DNA of 21,548 nt from a virus. The notes under the pieces are model-generated. The model was not told the origin of the DNA and searched no databases. It saw only the letters and a list, made by a program, of their open reading frames with translations. The stretch lies in IMG/VR virus record IMGVR_UViG_3300029448_000223, positions 9,943 through 31,490 of that record; one strand, given 5' to 3'. The position numbers and the translations under genes are program-made. This document shows positions 13,423-19,080 of the stretch, one piece after another. Within the stretch, counting starts at the first letter, position 1. Every line of letters starts with the position of its first letter.

Positions 13423-14628
13423 ATGAACGATGAAATCAAAAAAGAATTAGACCAAATCGGAGATTTAGTTGATTCTAAAATTGAAAAAGCGTTTCATAAT
13501 GCACAAGATAATGCAAAAGGTGAGATTGATGAATCACTTAAAAATGAAATTTCAAACCTATCTAATGAATATCTTGCAAAAAATGATGAAATGCAAAAAA
13601 GAATGGATACTATCGAAATGGCAGCTAAAAAAAATGCTATCGAAAGTAAGCCAGTAAACTTTAAAGGTGCTTTAAAAGAAGCTATCGAAGGTGGTGCTAT
13701 TGAAGGTCTTAAAAAAGGACAATCAAGAGCTGCTTCATTCGAAGTAAAAGCTGATATGACAACTGGTGCAGATTATACTGGTGAAGTTATCGCAGCAACA
13801 AGAGTACCTGGTATAAAGTATGACCCAAGTAATGCAGTTCACGTTAGATCTATCGTACCTGTTGGGACTACAAGTTCTGATACAATAAGATATATCAAAG
13901 AATCTGCTTATACACAAGGTGCTGCTGCTACGGCAGAAGGTAATGCACTTGGACAAACTGACTTTAACTTAACTGCTTCTACTGCTAATGTAGAGTTGAT
14001 TGGTACTTATCTAAGATTATCAAAGCAAATGCTTGATGATACAGAGCAATTAACTTCTTACATCTCGGCAAGAGTGCCAAGCAAGTTAATGGCAGTTGAA
14101 GATGACCAATTATTAGGTGGAAATGGTGTTGCACCAAATTTAGAAGGATTGAGAAATTCTGCTACTGCTTGGAGTAATGCTAATTCAGGATTTGCTGCAG
14201 GTGTTATTGCAAACCCACAAAACATTGATGTATTAATTACGGCACTAAACCAAGTTGCTAAATTTAACTATACTTCAGATGGGATTTTAATGCACCCAAC
14301 AGACTTTCACAAGATTCTTGCACTTAAAGATGGTGATAGTAGATACTTAAAAGATCAAGTTTATCAAGGACTACAACCAACATTTATGGGAGTACCATTT
14401 AGACTTTCAACTGCAATGGCAGAAGGAGAGTTTATCGCAGGATCATTCTCACAAGCTGCACAAATTTGGCAGAGAGAAAATGTAAGTGTTGAGTTCTTTG
14501 AGCAAGATTCTGACAATGTTCAAAAGAACTTTGTAACAGTAAGAGTTCAAGAAAGACTTGCAATGACTACTTACTTACCAAATGCACTATGTAGAGGATC
14601 ATTCGCTACAGTAATTGCAGCTCTATAA
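13423..14628 (+). CDS. HK97-fold major capsid protein
   Basis: 401 aa. Residues 1-70 are a charged, heptad-like helix (DEIKKELDQIGDLVDSKIEK and on), the delta or scaffold domain that the protease removes. The mature capsid begins around residue 100. The body has typical HK97 features: VHVRSIVPVGTTSSDTIRYI (145-164), a long beta/alpha region with LIGTYLRLSKQMLDD, SYISARVPSKLMAVEDDQLL, and DGILMHPTDFHKILALKD. It ends with ENVSVEFFEQDSDN and FVTVRVQERLAM. The unit forms hexamers and pentamers of the icosahedral shell. A strong terminator follows 21 bases after the stop. Confidence 0.95.
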   Translation: MNDEIKKELDQIGDLVDSKIEKAFHNAQDNAKGEIDESLKNEISNLSNEYLAKNDEMQKRMDTIEMAAKKNAIESKPVNFKGALKEAIEGGAIEGLKKGQSRAASFEVKADMTTGADYTGEVIAATRVPGIKYDPSNAVHVRSIVPVGTTSSDTIRYIKESAYTQGAAATAEGNALGQTDFNLTASTANVELIGTYLRLSKQMLDDTEQLTSYISARVPSKLMAVEDDQLLGGNGVAPNLEGLRNSATAWSNANSGFAAGVIANPQNIDVLITALNQVAKFNYTSDGILMHPTDFHKILALKDGDSRYLKDQVYQGLQPTFMGVPFRLSTAMAEGEFIAGSFSQAAQIWQRENVSVEFFEQDSDNVQKNFVTVRVQERLAMTTYLPNALCRGSFATVIAAL

Positions 14629-14649
14629 TCAATTAGAGTTTATATAATT

Positions 14650-14674
14650 AAAGGGGCTTTATGCCCCTTTTTTT
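14650..14674 (+). terminator. Strong intrinsic terminator after the capsid gene
   Basis: AAAGGGGC (14650-14657), loop TTTAT, GCCCCTTT (14663-14670) and T to 14674 form an 8-bp, GC-rich hairpin with a seven-T tract. It ends the packaging and head transcript at its most abundant product. The next gene is 99 bases further, behind an AT-rich stretch. Confidence 0.9.
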
Positions 14675-14726
14675 ACGACCTTATGTCAAATTATCATTAA
14701 AGAATATTAAATAATGTAAAAAATAT

Positions 14727-14757
14727 TTGTATATAATAAATATATTGTTTTACTTTG
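14727..14757 (+). promoter_or_regulatory. Probable promoter for the small membrane protein genes
   Basis: TTG at 14727-14729, a 20-base spacer and TTACTTTG at 14750-14757 resemble the Bacteroidota promoter with one mismatch in the -7 element. The start codon at 14773 is 15 bases further. The rest of the gap 14675-14772 is AT-rich and shows nothing else. Confidence 0.4.
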
Positions 14758-14772
14758 TTAAAAATTAGTATT

Positions 14773-14877
14773 ATGAAAAAAATTCTAACAACAATAGAAA
14801 AACTGCAAACACCTATCATTGTACTTGCAATGGTTTATTTTGCATCACACTTTTTAATTTGTTTAATAACTCATTAA
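14773..14877 (+). CDS. 34-aa single-span membrane peptide
   Basis: ATG 14773 to TAA 14875-14877. A short, polar, lysine-containing N-terminus (MKKILTTIEKLQ) is followed by one hydrophobic segment, TPIIVLAMVYFASHFLICLI (13-32), long enough to cross the membrane. Its stop overlaps the next start as TAATG, so the two are translationally coupled. No family is recognised. Position just after the capsid terminator, in a small separate unit, suggests an accessory (moron-like) function such as membrane-based exclusion of other phages; this is inference only. Confidence 0.55.
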   Translation: MKKILTTIEKLQTPIIVLAMVYFASHFLICLITH

Positions 14878-15032
14878 TGAAAATAATATATAAAGCAACA
14901 CAACAAGATTTAAATATGCCAGTAGATGAGCAACTGCAAAAAAGAATACTAAAATATTTGTTTTGGGGATTGGGTATGTTTTTATTTTGGTCAATTATGT
15001 TTGTGAACTTTTTATTTTGGTTATTTAGATAA
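14877..15032 (+). CDS. 51-aa small membrane protein
   Basis: Starts within the previous stop (TAATG) and ends in TAATG with the next gene. Residues 1-24 are polar (MKIIYKATQQDLNMPVDEQL) and residues 26-50 form a very aromatic hydrophobic helix (YLFWGLGMFLFWSIMFVNFL). The chain ends FWLFR. This is a one-span protein with a probable cytoplasmic N-terminal part. No family is recognised. Together with the preceding peptide it may form a two-component membrane unit. Confidence 0.55.
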   Translation: MKIIYKATQQDLNMPVDEQLQKRILKYLFWGLGMFLFWSIMFVNFLFWLFR

Positions 15033-15196
15033 TGGCACAAAATAAAAAAATAGCACCAAAAATTATGAAGATAATATCTTCAAATTGGGATATTAAAGAT
15101 GTAACTCAAGAAGATTATTTTAAAGTTTTAGGTTTAGTTTATAATATAGAGGAAACAGTTGAAAATAGTAAAAAAGATAAATTTTTTGTTAATTAG
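15032..15196 (+). CDS. 54-aa hypothetical protein
   Basis: ATG 15032 overlaps the previous stop (TAATG) and the frame ends TAG at 15194-15196, just before a terminator. The N-terminus is basic (MAQNKKIAPKIMKII), the middle has WDIKDVTQEDYFKVLGLVYN and the tail is charged (EETVENSKKDKFFVN). It looks soluble and helical. The pattern 'DVTQEDYFKVLGLVYNI' suggests a small protein-binding helix pair, but I recognise no family. Co-translation with two membrane peptides suggests a shared task. Confidence 0.5.
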   Translation: MAQNKKIAPKIMKIISSNWDIKDVTQEDYFKVLGLVYNIEETVENSKKDKFFVN

Positions 15197-15221
15197 TTTT
15201 TTTTCATATTAATTGAGTGTT

Positions 15222-15254
15222 AAGTGGTTAATTTCGGTTAGCCACTTTTTTTTT
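15222..15254 (+). terminator. Strong intrinsic terminator with UUCG-type loop
   Basis: AAGTGGTTAA (15222-15231) pairs with TTAGCCACTT (15238-15247), including one G-T wobble, around TTTCGG, which can close to a UUCG tetraloop. A run of nine T (15246-15254) follows. It ends the unit of three small genes. Its last T is the first base of the TAACTTTA element that precedes the nuclease gene. Confidence 0.9.
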
Positions 15255-15261
15255 AACTTTA
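15254..15261 (+). promoter_or_regulatory. -7-like element for the nuclease gene
   Basis: TAACTTTA differs from TAnnTTTG only in the last base. The GTG start codon lies five bases later (15267), nearly the same distance as at the exact leaderless sites. The terminator hairpin occupies the spacer and -33 region. Confidence 0.4.
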
Positions 15262-15266
15262 CATTC

Positions 15267-15629
15267 GTGGATAACAATGCACGAGGTTGTTTTGCAGAAT
15301 ATCAATTTGGTATTGAGTGCCTTAAAAGAGGTATAGTTGTATCCTACCCATTATTAGATGCTTGTGTTTATGATTGTATCGCTGATACTGGTGAAGATAT
15401 ATTTCGCATTCAAATTAAATCTACTGCAAAAGACATTCAAGAAAACAGACATACAGTTCAAGCAAATTGGCACACAAGCTATTCAACCGATGATGTAGAT
15501 TACTTTGCAGTTTATGTTTCAATTTTTGAAGGTTTTTTTATATTTAAGAATAATGGACAACAACAATCCATACGAGTAAGTCTTACAAATGAAAATTCAA
15601 AATTTTTTAATAACTTTGGCTTTAAATAG
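15267..15629 (+). CDS. PD-(D/E)XK endonuclease (homing / HJ-resolvase-like)
   Basis: 120 aa from GTG 15267; the frame is open further up to a TTG at 15213, but that part is the terminator hairpin. Visible core motifs are E11 (GCFAEYQFGIECLKRG), D36 in LDACVYDCIAD, and Q49-I-K51 (FRIQIKST), followed by DVDYFAVYV (77-85). The order E...D...Q-x-K matches the small PD-(D/E)XK family that includes the cyanobacterial intron enzyme I-Ssp6803I and resolvase-like proteins. It probably cuts dsDNA, with dimer action expected. It sits alone between its own promoter-like element and a terminator within the head module, like a free-standing homing endonuclease or an anti-competitor nuclease. Target unknown. 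Confidence 0.75.
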   Translation: MDNNARGCFAEYQFGIECLKRGIVVSYPLLDACVYDCIADTGEDIFRIQIKSTAKDIQENRHTVQANWHTSYSTDDVDYFAVYVSIFEGFFIFKNNGQQQSIRVSLTNENSKFFNNFGFK

Positions 15630-15657
15630 TTTTTTCTTTCTTTATTCTTTTTCAATC

Positions 15658-15691
15658 AAATGCACTGTAAACTTTATGGTGCATTTTTTTT
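15658..15691 (+). terminator. Intrinsic terminator after the nuclease gene
   Basis: AAATGCAC (15658-15665) pairs with GTGCATTT (15679-15686), and inner bases can pair further. Eight T (15684-15691) follow. The promoter element TATTTTTG starts two bases later. Confidence 0.85.
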
Positions 15692-15692
15692 G

Positions 15693-15700
15693 TATTTTTG
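15693..15700 (+). promoter_or_regulatory. -7 element for the neck operon
   Basis: TATTTTTG fits TAnnTTTG exactly and follows the terminator T-run directly. The ATG at 15716 is 15 bases further, which leaves a short leader. No TTG is present at the -33 distance, which lies in the hairpin. It likely drives the neck, lysis and following genes. Confidence 0.5.
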
Positions 15701-15715
15701 TTTTAAATAATAATT

Positions 15716-15829
15716 ATGTTAATAGATATATTAGAGTTTTTTAGGATCAACATTAACGAATCTAAAAAGACAAAAGAAACAAAAGAACTTAAACAAGCAT
15801 ATAAGCGTAAAACAAAAAAATTTAAGTAA
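15716..15829 (+). CDS. 37-aa basic micro-protein
   Basis: ATG 15716 to TAA 15827-15829, with the stop overlapping the start of the connector gene (TAATG). The N-terminus is hydrophobic (MLIDILEFFRININ), and the rest is very basic (residues 17-37, KKTKETKELKQAYKRKTKKF). It may bind nucleic acid or serve as a leader peptide whose translation starts the connector gene by termination-reinitiation. No family is recognised. Confidence 0.5.
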   Translation: MLIDILEFFRININESKKTKETKELKQAYKRKTKKFK

Positions 15830-16374
15830 TGAAATATTATAGTAATCCACTTAATCGTTTTCATACACAAATGAAAATAACTGCTACAACTGGTTCAGAG
15901 ATAATCAATACGGCAACGGCTAAATCTTATTTAAGAGTTGATACAAGTGCTGATGATACTTTAATTGGACAAATGATTACACAAGCAAGGATTATTATTG
16001 AAAATTATATTACAAAAGACATAGCTGCTAAAACAAGAAAATTGTATTTAGCAAGTGTTGATGAAAGGTTTGTTTTACCTTTTTCACCCATAGCTTCAAT
16101 TCAATCAATAACTGTCGATGGAACTGCAACAACTGCATACACAGAATATGGTCTTGATGATACAATTGTTGAATTAGAAAGTTTACCATCGGAAGAAGTA
16201 ATTGTTAGCTATACGACAAGTGGTTTAAATGATAGTTTTTTAATTCAAGCCAACTTACAACTTGTTTCTACTTTGTATGATAATAGAGCTGATTTTGTAA
16301 TTGGTAATACTGTTAATGAAATCCCAACAAGTGTAAAGGAGTTATTAAGTTCGTATAAAACGATGTTTATATAA
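15829..16374 (+). CDS. Head-tail connector, gp6-like adaptor
   Basis: 181 aa. The gp6/gp15-type adaptor pattern is clear: TATAKSYLRVDTSADDTLIG (28-47), followed by MITQARIIIENYITKDIAAK, a beta-rich block (YLASVDERFVLPFSPIASIQ and SITVDGTA), VIVSYTTSG, and a helical end with IQANLQLVSTLYDNRADF. These adaptors form a ring below the portal. The first 20 residues precede the normal start of the domain; an internal ATG at residue 15 (MKITATTG) is a possible alternative start. The gene is coupled to both neighbours by TAATG overlaps. Confidence 0.85.
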   Translation: MKYYSNPLNRFHTQMKITATTGSEIINTATAKSYLRVDTSADDTLIGQMITQARIIIENYITKDIAAKTRKLYLASVDERFVLPFSPIASIQSITVDGTATTAYTEYGLDDTIVELESLPSEEVIVSYTTSGLNDSFLIQANLQLVSTLYDNRADFVIGNTVNEIPTSVKELLSSYKTMFI

Positions 16375-16700
16375 TGAATTCAGGAAAATTAGATACAAGA
16401 GTTTTGATTAAAAGACAATCTAAAACTGCTGATGGGTTTGGGGGGTTTTCATCTACTCTTGCAACACAAACAACGATTTGGGCGATGGTCAATTATACAG
16501 GTGGGGATATTGCAACGAAGAATGGTAAAAGAGATAGAAATCTTGTGATTGAATTAACTGTAAGGAAAAAAACTGCTGATGATATTGCAACTACAGATCT
16601 ATTAGAAATTGAAAATGAAAGTGGACAATTTCAAATAAACAATATGTTTAATAGCAATTACAAGTATTACACAACGATAACGGCAACAAAAAGGGAGTAA
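16374..16700 (+). CDS. Head closure protein (SPP1 gp16 / HK97 gp7-like)
   Basis: 108 aa, almost all beta-strand. It opens with GKLDTRVLIKRQSKTADGFG (4-23), the typical beginning of phage head-tail joining proteins, followed by TTIWAMVNYTGG and RNLVIELTVRKKT, and ends in a strand-rich part (QFQINNMFNSNYKYYTTITA). Such stoppers close the adaptor ring after packaging and bind the tail. It lies in the standard position after the adaptor gene, with one-base TAATG overlaps on both sides. Confidence 0.85.
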   Translation: MNSGKLDTRVLIKRQSKTADGFGGFSSTLATQTTIWAMVNYTGGDIATKNGKRDRNLVIELTVRKKTADDIATTDLLEIENESGQFQINNMFNSNYKYYTTITATKRE

Positions 16701-17047
16701 TGGATATAAAAATTAATAAATCTGATCTTCGTAAAGTAAATAAGTTGTTTGATAATCTTCAAAGTATTTCTGAAAGAGAAGCTAATTTGATTATTGACAA
16801 AAATGGTTTAAAGATTGTCAGAGAAATAAAACAACCACCTATTCCAGTTGATACAGGTAATTTAAGAAACAATGTAGTTTATAATGCAAATGAAAAAGCA
16901 ATCGAATCAAAAGCACCTTATTCAGGATTTCTTGAATTTGGTACAAGATTTCAAAAATCACAACCTTATTTCTTTAGTAAAATTAATACAGGTCTTAAAA
17001 GATTATCTTTAGATTTAAACAATGCAATTAAAAGAGCAATAAGATGA
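16700..17047 (+). CDS. HK97 gp10-like tail completion protein
   Basis: 115 aa. Helical N-terminus (LRKVNKLFDNLQSISEREAN), then the family core: PPIPVDTGNLRNNVVYNANE (46-65), SKAPYSGFLEFGTRFQKSQP (70-89), and a C-terminal helix. 'PVDTGxLRxxV' and 'APYxxxxEFGT' are diagnostic of the HK97 gp10 family at the head-tail joint. This family occurs in phages with siphovirus- or myovirus-type long tails. Overlaps the next gene by 4 bases (ATGA). Confidence 0.88.
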   Translation: MDIKINKSDLRKVNKLFDNLQSISEREANLIIDKNGLKIVREIKQPPIPVDTGNLRNNVVYNANEKAIESKAPYSGFLEFGTRFQKSQPYFFSKINTGLKRLSLDLNNAIKRAIR

Positions 17048-17481
17048 AAGAGCCAATAAGATTTATAAGACAAAAAATATTTACACTCTTAAATGGGAAT
17101 GTAAGTTATGGAGGTGCAAATGTACCTGTATATAATCGTGTGCCATCAACTCAAAGTGAACCTTACATAATTGTTTATTCAGCAGACACAACACAAACAA
17201 ATCAAAATCAAAGCGATTTTATAGTAGAATGTATTACAAGAATAGAAGTTGTTACTTCTTTCTTTTCAGATGATGGTGGAGAATTACAAGTAAATGACAT
17301 CGTAGAATCTATTTTAGAGCTAATTAAGACATCTACAACAGATTTCTTTGATATTACTTCAAACAATTTTAATGTATTCACAAGCAACATAAATGGAGTT
17401 GCTTATAGCGAGGAGAATGATGATGAAAAAACTTATTACAGAGCAATTATTGACATTGCAAACAGAGTTCAACAAAATTAA
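17044..17481 (+). CDS. Tail terminator protein (DUF3168-like)
   Basis: 145 aa. The helical N-terminus FIRQKIFTLLNGNVSYGG is followed by VPVYNRVPSTQSEPYIIVYS (27-46), a block typical of DUF3168/gpU-like tail terminators, then ECITRIEVVTSF (beta), VNDIVESILELIKT (helix) and a strand with RAIIDIANRV. Tail terminators form a hexameric ring that stops tube growth and joins the tail to the head. It completes the four-gene neck set. Normally the major tail protein gene follows, but here the next gene is a peptidase. Confidence 0.82.
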   Translation: MKEPIRFIRQKIFTLLNGNVSYGGANVPVYNRVPSTQSEPYIIVYSADTTQTNQNQSDFIVECITRIEVVTSFFSDDGGELQVNDIVESILELIKTSTTDFFDITSNNFNVFTSNINGVAYSEENDDEKTYYRAIIDIANRVQQN

Positions 17482-17486
17482 TAATT

Positions 17487-17987
17487 ATGGCAAAATCTAA
17501 AAAAGAAAACTTTAGTACAAATATATCTTGGAAAGAAGCATTTGGTTCTGCAACTGCTAAAAAATTAAAAATCAAAAACACACCTAACGAAGAACAATTA
17601 GCGAATATGAAAATATTGGCAGAAGAACTCTTTGAACCATTAAGAGAAAAAGTAGGGGAACCAATTATAGTAAATAGTTTTTTTAGATCAGAAGAATTAA
17701 ATAATGCTATTTCAGGTGCTGCTGCAACATCACAACATATAGAAGGTTGTGCGATAGATTTAGATGCTACTGGAATAACTAATTGTGAATTATTTTATAT
17801 AATAAAAAATGAAATGGATTTTGATAAACTTATATGGGAATTAGGAGATAACGATAACCCTGCTTGGATTCACATTTCTTATGTAAAAGGAAATAACCGA
17901 AAGTTAGTGTACCAAGCAAAAAGAAAACCTGGTAAAGGATATTCTACATATACTCATTTTGATTTAGATATTGATTACGATGCTTAA
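17487..17987 (+). CDS. Endolysin-like M15 peptidase
   Basis: 166 aa, no signal peptide. VNSFFRSEELNNAISGAAAT (62-81) and SQHIEGCAIDLD (82-93) contain the zinc-binding H84 and D91; WIHISYV (127-133) has the third ligand H129, and E118 (LIWELG) is the likely catalytic acid. This is the layout of the Peptidase_M15_3 group, which cuts peptide bonds in peptidoglycan stems. The residues before 60 (NTPNEEQLANMKILAEELFE) match the usual N-terminal helix. The holin-like gene overlaps its 3' end by 8 bases, forming a lysis cassette. An alternative is a tail-associated peptidoglycan hydrolase, but the holin neighbour favours lysis. Confidence 0.9.
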   Translation: MAKSKKENFSTNISWKEAFGSATAKKLKIKNTPNEEQLANMKILAEELFEPLREKVGEPIIVNSFFRSEELNNAISGAAATSQHIEGCAIDLDATGITNCELFYIIKNEMDFDKLIWELGDNDNPAWIHISYVKGNNRKLVYQAKRKPGKGYSTYTHFDLDIDYDA

Positions 17988-18354
17988 ACTTCTTAAAAAA
18001 CTTTTAGGGTTTAAATCAAATGATAATATTGGTGGACTTGGTCTTGAAATAAGAGAACTCATAAAAGGGAAAGAGATTGATCCACAAACATTAATTGAAT
18101 TACAAGCACAAATAAACGAGCAAGAAGCAAAGCATAGAACAATCTTTGTTGCAGGTTGGAGACCATTTATAGGTTGGGTTTGTGGTTTTGCACTTGCATA
18201 TAATTTTGTTTTAAGAGATTTACTTGTTTGGTATGTTGGGGTTGAATCAGCACCACCTGCCCTGCAAATGGAACATTTAATGACAGTTTTAATTGGTATG
18301 TTAGGTTTAGGTGGTATGAGAACTTTTGAAAAATTTAACAACAAATCAAACTAA
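17980..18354 (+). CDS. Holin-like membrane protein (3TM type)
   Basis: 124 aa from ATG 17980; an in-frame TTG at 17971 is not preferred. Residues 1-55 form a charged cytoplasmic part with a long helix (PQTLIELQAQINEQEAKHRT). AGWRPFIGWVCGFALAYNFV (58-77) starts the first membrane segment, and MTVLIGMLGLGGMRTFEKF (101-119) holds the last. 'GWRPFIGWVCG' and 'LLGLGGxRTxEK' are signatures of phage holins of the 3TM superfamily. It would form pores that release or activate the endolysin encoded just upstream. The stop overlaps the next start (TAATG). Confidence 0.88.
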   Translation: MLKLLKKLLGFKSNDNIGGLGLEIRELIKGKEIDPQTLIELQAQINEQEAKHRTIFVAGWRPFIGWVCGFALAYNFVLRDLLVWYVGVESAPPALQMEHLMTVLIGMLGLGGMRTFEKFNNKSN

Positions 18355-18497
18355 TGGAATATTTATATAAAGTGATTTTAATTTTGTCTATTATTTGTTT
18401 TTTCTTTTTATTAATAAGTCCATCATTAAATTATCTTTTGTTAAAAACCATTTGTCTTTTGTTTGTTTTGAAGTTTTGTTTTGATCTTGTAAAGTAA
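18354..18497 (+). CDS. 47-aa Cys-containing two-span membrane protein
   Basis: ATG 18354 shares its A with the holin stop (TAATG) and ends with TAATG into the next gene. Nearly the whole chain is hydrophobic: LYKVILILSIICFFFLLISP (4-23) and LNYLLLKTICLLFVLKFCFD (25-44), with three cysteines and a short helix-breaking SPS in between. Its position right after the holin suggests a lysis accessory role (antiholin, or a membrane disruptor acting on the envelope). No lipobox or spanin-like coiled coil is visible. Family not recognised. Confidence 0.55.
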   Translation: MEYLYKVILILSIICFFFLLISPSLNYLLLKTICLLFVLKFCFDLVK

Positions 18498-18628
18498 TGG
18501 CACGAAAAGTATTTGTTTCTTATATTGAAAAGCCAAAGAAAAAAAGACCAGGAAGGCATAGTAAAAATGCTTCAAGAAGTCAAACTGGGTACAAAAAAAA
18601 ATATAGAGGTCAAGGTCGAAAGCATTAA
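18497..18628 (+). CDS. 43-aa strongly basic micro-protein
   Basis: ATG 18497 overlaps the previous stop. The sequence is rich in Lys/Arg and Gly: KPKKKRPGRHSKNASRSQTG (12-31), then YKKKYRGQGRKH. 'KKRPGRHSKNASRSQ...YKKxYRGQGR' matches a tiny basic protein that I recall from marine phages between lysis and structural genes. Charge and composition resemble protamine-like or ribosomal-protein-like tails, so nucleic acid binding inside the head or on mRNA is plausible. Function unknown. Confidence 0.6.
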   Translation: MARKVFVSYIEKPKKKRPGRHSKNASRSQTGYKKKYRGQGRKH

Positions 18629-18640
18629 TTTATAATTTGT

Positions 18641-18648
18641 TATTTTTG
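18641..18648 (+). promoter_or_regulatory. -7 element before the small virion-like protein gene
   Basis: TATTTTTG fits TAnnTTTG exactly, in the 36-base gap 18629-18664. The ATG at 18665 is 16 bases further, so a short leader is expected. The next TTG upstream (18637-18639) is too close for -33. No hairpin precedes it. Confidence 0.45.
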
Positions 18649-18664
18649 TATAAAATATTAGATT

Positions 18665-18937
18665 ATGTCAAACGATTTATTTTATTCAGGTAATTATCAA
18701 AAAGCAGCTTTTGGAGAGTTTGGTTTAAGAATTATTGCTTCAGGGGGAACTTCAACAGTTGGAGAGAAATACAATGCAATACAAGCATTGGAAGATTCAA
18801 CAATCACTTGTACAAATGCAGCTACAGGTGGTGATACATCAATATCAAGTTTAGAATTAAGTGCAGGATTAATTATATATGGAACATTTCATACTATTAG
18901 TTGTGCATCAGGTAAAGTAATTGCATATATAGAGTAG
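18665..18937 (+). CDS. 90-aa putative virion/decoration protein
   Basis: The protein has a polar N-terminus (FYSGNYQKAAFGEFGLRIIA), then an alternating small-residue region: YNAIQALEDSTITCTNAATG (37-56), ISSLELSAGLIIYGTFHTIS (60-79), ASGKVIAYIE at the end. The end pattern 'L(S)AG..IYG.F..I...SGKVIAY' is familiar from small beta-rich proteins near tail-fiber genes in marine phages; they are probably part of the virion, for example a spike or decoration subunit. No enzyme motif. It has its own promoter element and begins the fiber region. Confidence 0.6.
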   Translation: MSNDLFYSGNYQKAAFGEFGLRIIASGGTSTVGEKYNAIQALEDSTITCTNAATGGDTSISSLELSAGLIIYGTFHTISCASGKVIAYIE

Positions 18938-18938
18938 T

Positions 18939-19070
18939 ATGTTAGGACTTGGAATGAGTTTAGCGAAAATAGGCAACAAGGTTGCTACTGCTATAAGTAA
19001 ATTGAGACAATATTGGAATAAGAATCAACAAAATTGGGAAAATGTTAATAAAAATTGGGAATCATTATAA
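18939..19070 (+). CDS. 43-aa protein with tryptophan heptads
   Basis: ATG 18939 (one base after the previous stop) to TAA 19068-19070. A glycine-containing amphipathic N-terminus (MLGLGMSLAKIGNKVATAIS) is followed by a repeat with tryptophans at 26, 33 and 40: YWNKNQQ, NWENVNK, NWESL. The seven-residue spacing puts the three Trp on one face of a helix. It could be a small helical linker or trimeric plug of the fiber, or a membrane-interfacial peptide. Family not recognised. Confidence 0.5.
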   Translation: MLGLGMSLAKIGNKVATAISKLRQYWNKNQQNWENVNKNWESL

Positions 19071-19080
19071 ATAAAATAAT

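Noticed and set aside
14816-15040. Minus-strand ORF over the small membrane protein genes
   Set aside because: It runs antisense to three coupled + strand genes, has a low-complexity Asn-rich sequence and no promoter context.
15213-15266. N-terminal extension of the PD-(D/E)XK nuclease from TTG 15213
   Set aside because: The DNA is a terminator hairpin and T-run; the encoded FFFNFTF-type stretch is just the T-run. The domain begins after GTG 15267.
17971-17979. TTG start of the holin-like gene
   Set aside because: ATG 17980 is three codons downstream and gives the usual short overlap with the peptidase gene.
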